From Candidatus Eiseniibacteriota bacterium (GTDB taxonomy: Bacteria; Eisenbacteria; RBG-16-71-46), in contig VBPB01000085.1 of assembly GCA_005893365.1 (NCBI GenBank), positions 1 through 15,055 on the forward strand: a stretch of DNA of 15,055 nucleotides, in the 5' to 3' direction. Below are positions 1 through 5,744 of this stretch, piece by piece. The notes beneath the pieces are model-generated. The model made no database searches and was not told the origin of the DNA. It saw nothing but the letters and a program-made list of their open reading frames with translations. The position numbers and the translations under genes were made by a program. Each line of letters opens with the position of its first letter. The stretch's first letter is position 1.

Positions 1-559
1 ACAGGTCCACCGGCGGGGCGGGCGCGCCACCGCCTTCGACCTCGGAGATCAGACGCTCGAAGGCGGCCTCGGTGAGGGTCCGGTCGCGTCGCGCGGCCCG
101 CACCGCGGATTGCGCCGCGCGCAGGATGGACTCGCGCGCCGAGTAGTCGAGGGCGACGCGCAGATGGAGGCCGCGCCCGCCCGAGGTCGCCGTCACGGTC
201 GCCGCGATGGCGCCGCGGAGGGCGGCCGGCAGCCGGTCGCGGCGCCGGGTCACGGTGAGGCGCACGCCGCGGGCGATGCACGCGGCGGTCTCGGAGCGCA
301 GGAACTCGCGCAGCAGCGCGAACAGGTCGCGCACCTCCGTGGCCGGCCGGTTCCAGTTGGCGGCCGAGAAGGCGTAGAGCGTCAGCGTCGAGATCCCGAA
401 GCCGGGGGCGGCCTCGACGATGCGGCGCATCGCCTCGACGCCGGCGCGATGGCCGGCCGAGCGGGGCAGGCCACGCTCGGTCGCCCAGCGGCCGTTGCCG
501 TCCATGACGATGGCCGCGTGCAGGCCGTTGGCGTGAGGGGACAATGGGCTCGTCATCAT
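1..559 (-). CDS. uppS: Isoprenyl transferase (cis-prenyltransferase, UppS family), C-terminus beyond window
   Basis: Cis-prenyltransferases condense isopentenyl diphosphate onto an allylic diphosphate to make the polyprenyl diphosphates used as cell-wall lipid carriers. The frame gives 186 residues open to the window edge. Seen: the substrate-binding MDGNGRWA motif (residues 19-26, catalytic Asp20), RGLPRSAGH, and TLYAFSAANWNRP (about 59-71). The last residues in view, PPVDL, would run into the family's (D)LLIRTGGE motif, so about 55 residues are missing. The first of two adjacent ATGs is chosen because GGAGG (567-571) lies 7 nt upstream. Where housekeeping UppS usually has an NYGGR-like motif, this protein has DYSARESI (138-145), so it may be a second, divergent paralogue. 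It starts 28 nt after the winged-helix regulator and is probably co-transcribed with it. The family is certain; product chain length is unknown. Confidence 0.93.
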   Translation of the reverse strand, partial: MMTSPLSPHANGLHAAIVMDGNGRWATERGLPRSAGHRAGVEAMRRIVEAAPGFGISTLTLYAFSAANWNRPATEVRDLFALLREFLRSETAACIARGVRLTVTRRRDRLPAALRGAIAATVTATSGGRGLHLRVALDYSARESILRAAQSAVRAARRDRTLTEAAFERLISEVEGGGAPAPPVDL

Positions 560-587
560 CGGGGAACCTCCACGAACGGCGGCGCGG

Positions 588-944
588 TCAGCCCTCGCGC
601 GTCGCCCGGATGAGCGCCTCCATGTGGTCCAGATAGCGCTGCAGCGCCTTGCGGCCCGCCGGCGTCAGCCGGTACTCGGTCCGGGGCGTACGTCCTTCGA
701 ACGACTTGGTGCACACCACGTACTGGGCTTCCTCGAGCTTGCGCGCGTGCACGCTGAGGTTGCCATCGGTGGTCTTGAGCAGGGCCTTGAGCTCGTTGAA
801 CGTCAGCGAGGCGTTGACCGCCAGGGCGCTCGTGATCCCCAGGCGCACCCGCTCGTGGATGATGCGGTCCAGCGCGGGCGTGCCCTGCGACGCGTAGAAG
901 TCCCGCATCTGGCGCTGCCCGCGGGTCGGCGAGCCGTCCTTCAT
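588..944 (-). CDS. Winged-helix transcriptional regulator (ArsR/MarR-like, HTH_34 type)
   Basis: A 118-residue DNA-binding protein. After a short polar N-terminus it has an alpha-helical segment (about 22-42), then the winged-helix core: LTFNELKALLKTTDGNLSVH (47-66) as the helix-turn-helix with recognition helix. This is followed by KLEEAQYV and the wing with a basic turn, then the conserved YRLTPAGRKAL (91-101) and a C-terminal amphipathic helix likely used for dimerisation. An upstream GTG (980) would overlap the preceding gene. ATG at 944 is preferred because a purine-rich GGGATGGGA stretch lies just upstream and the extra 12 residues are not family-like. It lies 28 nt downstream of the membrane-protein gene and 28 nt upstream of uppS. 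By analogy with similar regulator/membrane-protein pairs it may repress its own operon; the ligand is unknown. Confidence 0.85.
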   Translation of the reverse strand: MKDGSPTRGQRQMRDFYASQGTPALDRIIHERVRLGITSALAVNASLTFNELKALLKTTDGNLSVHARKLEEAQYVVCTKSFEGRTPRTEYRLTPAGRKALQRYLDHMEALIRATREG

Positions 945-972
945 CGTCCCATCCCGTCGCTGCGCGCCGCTC

Positions 973-1587
973 CTAGCCACCGTGCTGCCTCGCGATCAGC
1001 CACCCGAACACCAGGTGGAGCCCGCCGAATCCGAGCGCCAGGTAGGCGGTCCCCCACGCCACCGGACTGAAGAGGGCGGCCGCGCCCACGAGCATGAAGC
1101 CGAGCCCCATCGCCGGCACGATGCGCACCGAGAAGGCGCCGCCGCTGGCGATCCCGGCGCCGTAGAGCAGTAGCCACACGGCGGCGAGCCGGCCCGCCAG
1201 CGGTCCGGCGAAGAAGGCCAGGGTCAGCAGGGCCCCGACGATCATCGGGACGGTGAAGGCGTAGACGAACATCCGGCCCGGACCGTTGAGTAGCGGGATC
1301 AGCGAGGCGCGCGCCTTGCGGCTCGAGGCCCACAGGGTCACGCCCAGCGCCAGCAGGGCCTCGGCGAGCCAGACGCCGAGCCAGGCCTCGACCGTCGGCT
1401 GCCGGGAGGCCAGCCACGCGGCGCCCAGGGCGGTCGCGCCGGCGGCCATCAGCCCCCAGCCCGAGATGGCGGTGAACGAGCCGGCCCGCTCCATGGTCTG
1501 GCGGATGTAGCGCAGGTCGTCGAGGGCCTGGCCGTGGATGGGCACCGGTTCGCTGCGATCCTGGGGGAGCGTGGAGGGCGCGGGCAT
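973..1587 (-). CDS. Six-helix integral membrane protein of unknown function
   Basis: A 204-residue protein with a soluble N-terminus (about 1-37, including DLRYIRQTMERAGSFTA) and about six hydrophobic segments: near 35-56, 63-83, 97-118, 124-145, 148-167 and 172-198. It ends in a short basic tail. I do not recognise a named family, but this kind of protein (RYIRxTMERAGSF followed by helices) is familiar as a partner of small winged-helix regulators. The start at 1587 is chosen because promoter-like elements at 1594-1623 would overlap the longer alternative at 1635 (which begins MKKYLTERG). With that promoter the mRNA would start at or within a few bases of the ATG. It is the first gene of a likely operon with the regulator and uppS. 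Confidence 0.75.
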   Translation of the reverse strand: MPAPSTLPQDRSEPVPIHGQALDDLRYIRQTMERAGSFTAISGWGLMAAGATALGAAWLASRQPTVEAWLGVWLAEALLALGVTLWASSRKARASLIPLLNGPGRMFVYAFTVPMIVGALLTLAFFAGPLAGRLAAVWLLLYGAGIASGGAFSVRIVPAMGLGFMLVGAAALFSPVAWGTAYLALGFGGLHLVFGWLIARQHGG

Positions 1588-1593
1588 GTGAGG

Positions 1594-1623
1594 ATTGAAC
1601 CCCCTCCGCCCCCGCTCGGTCAA
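1594..1623 (-). promoter_or_regulatory. Candidate promoter of the membrane protein-regulator-uppS operon
   Basis: On the minus strand, TTGACC (1618-1623) resembles a sigma70 -35 box and TTCAAT (1594-1599) a weak -10 box, with an 18-nt spacer. The -10 element ends only 6 nt before the ATG at 1587, so a transcript from here would be leaderless or nearly so. Motif match only; the -10 agrees at four of six positions. Confidence 0.4.
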
Positions 1624-1646
1624 GTACTTTTTCATACAAAGTGTAT
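1622..1646. promoter_or_regulatory. AT-rich inverted repeat, candidate operator
   Basis: This 25-nt AT-rich island stands out in very GC-rich DNA. It holds ATACA-aag-TGTAT (1634-1646, 5-bp arms, 3-nt spacer) and a second symmetry, ACTTT (1626-1630) with AAAGT (1638-1642). It abuts the candidate -35 box of the operon that encodes a winged-helix regulator, so autoregulation is the simplest reading. The symmetry is seen directly; the binding protein is inferred. Confidence 0.45.
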
Positions 1647-1710
1647 CGGCCCCGAGGCGGCGGGGCTTGAGCGGGTGATCGGGCCCGGCCGGCGCCGCGA
1701 GAACCACCAG

Positions 1711-1737
1711 CCGGGGACGCGATCGCCGCGCCCCCGG
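1711..1737 (-). terminator. Hairpin downstream of the YtkA-like gene, likely terminator
   Basis: Arms 1711-1721 and 1727-1737 form an 11-bp stem with a 5-nt loop. In the minus-strand transcript all pairs are Watson-Crick except one G-U; on the plus strand that position is an A-C mismatch. The hairpin therefore best fits RNA made from the gene ending at 1757, 20 nt upstream. There is no clear U-tract, so it may act as an RNA-stabilising end or a factor-assisted terminator. Confidence 0.5.
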
Positions 1738-1756
1738 CCCCGATGGTCGCCGACCG

Positions 1757-2143
1757 TTACGACTGCTTGTCCTTCGCCGCCACCGCCTTGAGGACCAGCG
1801 GGGTCATCTTGGTCTGGCAGAGCCGGCTGTCCACGGTGATGGTCCAGTCGCCGGCCGTGGGCAGCGCGAAGGACGCCACGTACCGGCTGCCGTCCTTGGC
1901 CTCCGTCGAGGCGAAGGTCACCTGGCGGTCGCCGCAGACCGCCTTCACCGTGGGCTGGAGCACGCGGCCCTTGCTCATCGGCCAGTCCGGGCGGACGGCG
2001 AAGGCGAGCTCGAACACCTGACCGGCCGCCACCTGCTTCGGAGCCTTGAGGATGTTGACGTGCGCGCTCCCGCCCGCCTGGGCCATTCCCGCGATCAGGC
2101 TGAGCGCCAGGATCGCCACCGCCGCGAAACGCTTGCTCGACAT
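1757..2143 (-). CDS. Secreted YtkA/FixH-like beta-sandwich protein
   Basis: A 128-residue exported protein. Residues 1-23 are a classical Sec signal peptide (basic SSKR, hydrophobic AAVAILALSLIAG, cleavage after AQA). The mature ~105 residues read as a single beta-sandwich domain: AHVNILKAPKQVAAGQVFEL, a proline/tryptophan stretch (RPDWPM), then SRYVASFALPTAGDWTITV. That layout (ligand-facing start, 'P..aG.w.i.v' strand) resembles YtkA/FixH-type periplasmic domains. Two cysteines (in AVCGD and RLCQT) could form a disulfide. The start is secure: an AAAGGAGG Shine-Dalgarno sequence lies 7 nt upstream of the ATG. It is monocistronic by spacing, between hairpins at 1711-1737 and 2200-2246. The YtkA/FixH assignment is tentative; metal handling or cell-envelope binding is possible but unproven. 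Confidence 0.8.
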   Translation of the reverse strand: MSSKRFAAVAILALSLIAGMAQAGGSAHVNILKAPKQVAAGQVFELAFAVRPDWPMSKGRVLQPTVKAVCGDRQVTFASTEAKDGSRYVASFALPTAGDWTITVDSRLCQTKMTPLVLKAVAAKDKQS

Positions 2144-2199
2144 GGTCCGCCTCCTTTGCGAGGGCCGGCGGCTCCGCGCCCGGCGCGGGCCGGCGCTGC

Positions 2200-2246
2200 C
2201 GGACCCCTCGGGTCCGTTCGCTCCGCGCGCGGTCCCGAGTGGACCG
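2200..2246 (-). terminator. Tandem hairpins between the TonB-like and YtkA-like genes
   Basis: Two perfect hairpins lie 13 nt apart: CGGACCC-ctc-GGGTCCG (2200-2216) and CGGTCC-cgagt-GGACCG (2230-2246). They sit 64-110 nt past the TonB-family stop codon and upstream of the next gene, so they could end the sigma/FecR/TonB transcript. Neither has a T-tract on the minus strand. All four arms share GGTCC/GGACC, so alternative pairings are possible. Confidence 0.35.
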
Positions 2247-2309
2247 GCCGCGGGCTACGGAGACAAGGACGCGCGCGCGCCGGGAAGCGTTAGCGGCGCG
2301 GGCGGGACA

Positions 2310-3029
2310 CTAGTGGAGCCGGAATCGGAACGGGATGGTCTCCCAACACGCCACCGGACGCTGATCGGCCATGCCGGGCACGAACACCCACTGGCGCGCC
2401 GCCTCCCGCGCCGCCTCGTCCAGCATCGGCACATGGAGCTTGGCGTCCACCCGCACGTCCTTCACGCGGCCATCGGTGCCGATCAGGACATGCACCATCA
2501 CCAGGCCTTCGAGGCCGGCTTGCCTCGCCATGTCGGGATAGTCCGGCTTGACCACCTTGATCGGCTCGGGCAGTCGTTCGACGTAGACGTGGGTCCCGAA
2601 CGGCGGCAGCACCTCGGCGGCGGGGGTCGTGGTGGTCACATCGTTCGGCACCGCCGTAGACGGCGGCCCGGTCTCGTGCCCGTCGGAGAGCCCGGCGATC
2701 GGTGGCGCGGCGGGCGGCGCCGCGGCCTCGGGCACCGGGACGGGCACGCCGATCGCGGGTGCGTGCCGCGGGACCGCAACGGCGGGCGCGGGCGGCGCGA
2801 CGTTCACGAGCGGAGGCGGCGGGCTGATGGTCGTGACGTCGATGACCGTCGAGGTCACCGGCTCGATCTTGCGCTCGAGCAACGGTGCCAGCTGCGTGCT
2901 CAGCGCGTAGACCACCAGGGCGGCGGCGGAACTCAGGAGGAGGGCCCGACTCATCTGGGGCCGGCCGGCTTCCATCAGCTCCGGCGCCCCGTAGGGCATG
3001 AACTGGTACAGCGGGGTCGTGCGTCGCAT
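2310..3029 (-). CDS. TonB family protein (energy transducer, C-terminal TonB domain)
   Basis: TonB proteins carry proton-motive energy from inner-membrane ExbB/ExbD to outer-membrane receptors. This 239-residue protein has the expected order: a cytoplasmic N-terminus, a transmembrane helix (about 27-46, ALLLSSAAALVVYAL), a Pro/Ala/Val-rich periplasmic spacer (about 69-140) and a TonB C-terminal domain (about 155-239) with KPDYPDMARQAGLEGLV and IGTDGRVKDVRV. ATG at 3029 is preferred over a TTG at 3071 because GGAG lies about 7 nt upstream and the longer N-terminus is not family-like. It lies 209 nt downstream of the FecR gene on the same strand, so it may be part of that unit or have its own promoter. 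No ExbB, ExbD or TonB-dependent receptor is in the window. The relatively long cytoplasmic N-terminus is slightly unusual. Confidence 0.88.
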   Translation of the reverse strand: MRRTTPLYQFMPYGAPELMEAGRPQMSRALLLSSAAALVVYALSTQLAPLLERKIEPVTSTVIDVTTISPPPPLVNVAPPAPAVAVPRHAPAIGVPVPVPEAAAPPAAPPIAGLSDGHETGPPSTAVPNDVTTTTPAAEVLPPFGTHVYVERLPEPIKVVKPDYPDMARQAGLEGLVMVHVLIGTDGRVKDVRVDAKLHVPMLDEAAREAARQWVFVPGMADQRPVACWETIPFRFRLH

Positions 3030-3238
3030 CGGCGTCTCCGTGGGGAGCCGCCCGGTCCGCGCGTAGAGCAATCATCCCGCCGGGCGCCGCCGGCGTCCAC
3101 ACGAATCGGGCGCATGCCCCGCGGGCGGAAACGCATCCCGGCCGCCCGGGAGAGCCGCCGTGGCCCCGTTCACCTCCACCGACGCCTCGGGCGTGTCGGG
3201 GGAGCCGGGCGCCGCATGGCCCAGGCCCCGGCGGGGGG

Positions 3239-4384
3239 TCAGCTCGGCCGGTTCGGCCGCGCCGCCGTGACCGTGTCCGGCGCGCCCGGGCGCCCGCTGG
3301 GCTCCGGCCACGAGCGCTCCCAGAGCCGCCACCACTTCATCTCACCGAACCCCAGCGCATCCCACCAGCGGTCGAGCATCGCGCGGTCGCCCGCCATCAC
3401 GCCGGCCCGCGTCACCGGGGGGGGCGGCGGCACCAGGACCGCCAGCCGCGCGAACACCGCGTCGCGCTCCTCGCCCTGCAGTCGCGCCAGCAGGTGCCAG
3501 AGCGTGAAGGCGTCCTCGCGGCGCGCCTCGGCCAGCACCCGCGGCAACTGGGCGGCGCGGGCCGCCGGGTCGGGGGCCACGTCCAGCAGCGCCAGCGCGT
3601 TCTTGAACGCGTCCGTGGCATCGGTGAAGCAGGGCGTGCCCGGGCCGCTCCCGGGCCGCGTCGCGCAGCGCGCCCCGGCCGGGATGAACGACTCTTGGCC
3701 CTGGGACTCGAAGCTGACCCAGCCCGCGAGCACGGTCACGAGCCCGCCACCCATCGGATCCACTTCGAGCGTGTAGGCGCAGCCCAGGTCCACCGCGCGC
3801 GCCGACGGGGTCTCGACCACGAACTCGCGCGGCGGCGCCAGGATCACGGCGGTGACCATCCCCACCGCCAGGTGCAGGCGCTGCCGGTGGTCGCCGGCCT
3901 CGAGGAGCTCAAGCCGCGTGTTGGGCTCGACCAGGACCTCGCCGATCTTGCCCACCGTGACGCGGGCGCGCGAGGCCGCGTCGGTCACGAGCCACTGGCC
4001 CACGCCGAGCCGGCCGCCCGCGGCGAGCGCGCCCTCGGCCACGCGGGGCGCACCCGCGAGTGTGGCGACCTGCCAGCCGGGCGCCGGGCGCGTGACCATC
4101 CACAGGCTCACCGCTCCCGCCACCGCGATCACGCCGGCCGCCACGGCCAAGGTCCGGAGCGAGAGCCCGAGCACGATGGGGCCGCGCCGATCGGCGGTCT
4201 CGCCCCCCACGCCCACCAGCCGCGCGAGGCGGCCGCGCCATCCCGAGGCCCGCTCGGGGGCCGCGATGCGCTCGGGCAGCTCCAGCGGCCGCTCGCGCGC
4301 GGCGAGAGAGGCGAGCGAGCGCTCGAGCTTCTCGACCTCGGGGTCGGGGGTCCCCGACTTGTCCCACAGATAGTCGTCAGACAT
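3239..4384 (-). CDS. FecR-domain membrane protein, probable sigma-factor regulator
   Basis: FecR-like proteins are membrane-bound regulators that sense periplasmic signals and control an ECF sigma factor. This 381-residue protein has a cytoplasmic N-terminus beginning SDDYLWDKSGTPDPEVEKLE, typical of anti-sigma-like FecR proteins paired with ECF factors. It has one transmembrane helix (about 73-96) and a periplasmic FecR domain (about 130-222) with RVTVGKIGEVLVEPNTRLEL, FVVETPSARAVDLG and VTVLAGWVSFES. A helical, tryptophan-rich C-terminal extension (about 255-360) follows, ending in a Pro/Arg tail. Its ATG overlaps the sigma-factor gene by 8 nt, indicating translational coupling. The zinc-finger anti-sigma motif (HxxxCxxC) is absent, so sigma control would use the FecR-type N-terminus. 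The ligand and the C-terminal extension's role are unknown. Confidence 0.9.
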   Translation of the reverse strand: MSDDYLWDKSGTPDPEVEKLERSLASLAARERPLELPERIAAPERASGWRGRLARLVGVGGETADRRGPIVLGLSLRTLAVAAGVIAVAGAVSLWMVTRPAPGWQVATLAGAPRVAEGALAAGGRLGVGQWLVTDAASRARVTVGKIGEVLVEPNTRLELLEAGDHRQRLHLAVGMVTAVILAPPREFVVETPSARAVDLGCAYTLEVDPMGGGLVTVLAGWVSFESQGQESFIPAGARCATRPGSGPGTPCFTDATDAFKNALALLDVAPDPAARAAQLPRVLAEARREDAFTLWHLLARLQGEERDAVFARLAVLVPPPPPVTRAGVMAGDRAMLDRWWDALGFGEMKWWRLWERSWPEPSGRPGAPDTVTAARPNRPS

Positions 4385-4904
4385 GGTCCTTCGCCACCCC
4401 CAGCTTCGCGCGCAGCAGGTTCATCCCCCGGTGCAGGTTGACGCGCACCGAGCCCTGGGTCATCCCGGTGCGCGCGGCGATCTCCGGGCCCGTCATCCCC
4501 TCCACCAATCTCAGGACCAGCGTCTCCCGATACGCCTCGGGAAGCTCACGCAGCATCGCCAGCACCGCCAGCGCCTCGGCGTCCGTGCCGGCCTCGGGCC
4601 CCGGCAGGTCGTCGGTCACCTCCACCGTCGGTCGCGTGCGACGGTGGAAGTCGGTCGCCCGGTTGCGCGCGATCATCGCGAGCCACCCGCCGAACCGGTC
4701 CGGCTCACGCAGCCCGGGCAGCCGCTTCAGCGCCTGCAGGAAGACATCCTGCACCAGATCCTCCACCTGGCTGCGCGGCACGCGCGCGAGCAGCACGCCG
4801 TGGACCATGCGGCCGTAGCGTTGGTAGAGCCGGCCGAAGGCGGCGCGATCGCCGTCCCTTGCGGCCACCACCAGCGCCACCTCGTCGAGGGCGAGCTCGC
4901 TCAC
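4377..4904 (-). CDS. RNA polymerase sigma factor, sigma-70 family, ECF subgroup
   Basis: A 175-residue ECF-type sigma factor that would direct RNA polymerase to a regulon controlled by the adjacent FecR protein. Region 2 (about 20-90) includes FGRLYQRYGRMVHGVLL, VEDLVQDVFLQALKRLPGL and FGGWLAMIARNRATDFHRR (the -10-recognition helix and DNA-melting segment). Region 4 (about 116-170) includes LPEAYRETLVLRLVEGMTGP, then EIAARTGMTQGSVRVNLHRG as the -35-binding helix-turn-helix. The start is GTG at 4904, the most upstream in-frame start. No Shine-Dalgarno sequence is visible; a 6-bp inverted repeat sits there instead (4906-4920). Nothing C-terminal is added, so this is a minimal ECF factor. The target promoter is unknown. 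Confidence 0.93.
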   Translation of the reverse strand: MSELALDEVALVVAARDGDRAAFGRLYQRYGRMVHGVLLARVPRSQVEDLVQDVFLQALKRLPGLREPDRFGGWLAMIARNRATDFHRRTRPTVEVTDDLPGPEAGTDAEALAVLAMLRELPEAYRETLVLRLVEGMTGPEIAARTGMTQGSVRVNLHRGMNLLRAKLGVAKDHV

Positions 4905-5303
4905 GGCGCACCGTGTGCGCGTGGCGCGGTCGCGGCATCGGCCCGCGCTCGGCGGCGGCGCGGGTTCCGGCTCGCCGGACGATCGTCGCTCGGCATCGCG
5001 TCCAGAGCCTCCCCTTCGCCCGTCGCTCCACCTCGCCCGGGTCGGGGCCGAGACGCCCGGTCGCGACCCTGACCCGTCCGATGGGGAGACGCCACCGCGC
5101 CCCGAAGTGTTATCCGCGCGAGTCAGCCCCCTGCCACCCGCGCCGAATCAGGGTGAAAGGAGTCCAGCTCCTGCCCGCGAGCGCGGGCGACCACTACCAC
5201 ACTTGGTGCGCCGCCGTCCCCGAGCCCGTGTGCTAGCCTCCGCACCGACGAAGCGCTGAAGGCGCGCCGTGCGGGCGCGAGCGGCTCGGCGGCGGAGGAC
5301 CTC
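4905..5303. other. Divergent intergenic region between the sigma operon and the two-repeat protein gene
   Basis: These 399 nt hold no convincing gene. Near the sigma start is the inverted repeat GCGCAC-cgt-GTGCGC (4906-4920). A less GC-rich patch at 5104-5115 reads GATAACACTTCG on the minus strand and could hold a -10-like box for the sigma operon, but no matching -35 is clear. Further right, GCCCGC-gagc-GCGGGC (5173-5188) forms a hairpin. For the plus-strand gene, TGTGCTAGCCT (5229-5239) resembles an extended -10. TTGGTG (5203-5208) is the nearest -35-like hexamer but lies 22 nt away, too far for a standard promoter. I see no tRNA or repeat array. Confidence 0.4.
4906..4920. promoter_or_regulatory. 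Inverted repeat just upstream of the sigma-factor start
   Basis: GCGCAC-cgt-GTGCGC is a perfect 6-bp palindrome with a 3-nt spacer, ending one base before the GTG start of the ECF sigma gene. In mRNA it would place a hairpin where the Shine-Dalgarno sequence should be; in DNA it could be an operator. GC-rich palindromes of this length also arise by chance here. Confidence 0.3.
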
Positions 5304-5624
5304 ATGAGTCGAGACCTGATCGTCGGTCGCCGGGGAGACTCGCTCCTCGGTGAGGTGCAGGACCGCAGCTTCTCGATCCGGGCGGCGTTCGGGCGCCTCG
5401 AGGTGGAGACCCAGCGCATCACCTGGGTGCACCTGAAGGATGCGCCCGATCTCGCGCAGGATGAGATCTGGCTCAAGACCGGCGACCGCCTCTCCGGCAG
5501 CGTCGAACTCGAGTCGGTCCGGTTCCGCACCGAGTCGGGCCAGATGTTGGACGTGCCCCGCGCGGCCATCCACTCCATCCTGATCGGCGCCGGATTCAGC
5601 GCGAGTGCGCTGGGCCTGAGCTGA
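5304..5624 (+). CDS. Small two-repeat protein of unknown function
   Basis: A 106-residue soluble protein with no signal peptide or transmembrane segment. It consists of two tandem copies of a ~45-residue beta-rich unit: residues 2-46 (GDSLLGEVQDRSFSIRAAFG then RLEVETQRITWVHL) and 51-95 (GDRLSGSVELESVRFRTESG then MLDVPRAAIHSILI). Shared features are an initial hydrophobic strand, GDxLxGxV, a strand ending in G, and a final 'ϕ.V....I....ϕ' strand. Such GDxLxG units occur in many uncharacterised bacterial proteins and could form a small beta-barrel. GGAGG about 5 nt upstream supports the ATG at 5304. It is divergent from the sigma operon and convergent with the debranching enzyme gene. I cannot assign a function. 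Confidence 0.75.
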   Translation: MSRDLIVGRRGDSLLGEVQDRSFSIRAAFGRLEVETQRITWVHLKDAPDLAQDEIWLKTGDRLSGSVELESVRFRTESGQMLDVPRAAIHSILIGAGFSASALGLS

Positions 5625-5667
5625 GCGCGTCGCTCCGTCGGGCGGTGGCGTGACGCCGCTGGTCCTG

Positions 5668-5700
5668 GCCGGCGCTCGGCGGTCCCCTGGGGAGGCCGGC
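5668..5700. terminator. Candidate hairpin between convergent genes
   Basis: GCCGGC (5668-5673) and GCCGGC (5695-5700) are self-complementary and could close a stem around an inner TCCCC/GGGGA symmetry (5683-5693). It lies between the 3' ends of two convergent genes (5624 and 5745), where a shared terminator would be expected. There is no T-tract on either side; evidence is position plus symmetry only. Confidence 0.25.
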
Positions 5701-5744
5701 GGGACGTCTATCACTGACGCGGCGTCATCCGCCGGGCACGGCGG

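Noticed and set aside
110..613. 167-codon plus-strand frame opposite uppS
   Set aside because: uppS on the minus strand has clear catalytic motifs; this frame is its shadow.
3072..3335. 87-codon minus-strand frame overlapping the fecR 3' end
   Set aside because: Out of frame with fecR, no ribosome-binding site and compositionally random.
2046..3776. 576-codon plus-strand frame opposite tonB and fecR
   Set aside because: Arg/Gly/His-rich shadow of two clearly recognised minus-strand genes.
2283..5120. Similar 17-nt strings at 2283-2299 and 5104-5120 (GAAG.GTTA.C.GCGCG), possible shared sigma-target sites
   Set aside because: One lies past the tonB stop rather than in a promoter position and four bases differ; too weak to call.
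5123..5714. Minus-strand frames opposite the two-repeat protein
   Set aside because: The plus-strand gene has a GGAGG site and internal repeat structure; the antisense frames show neither.
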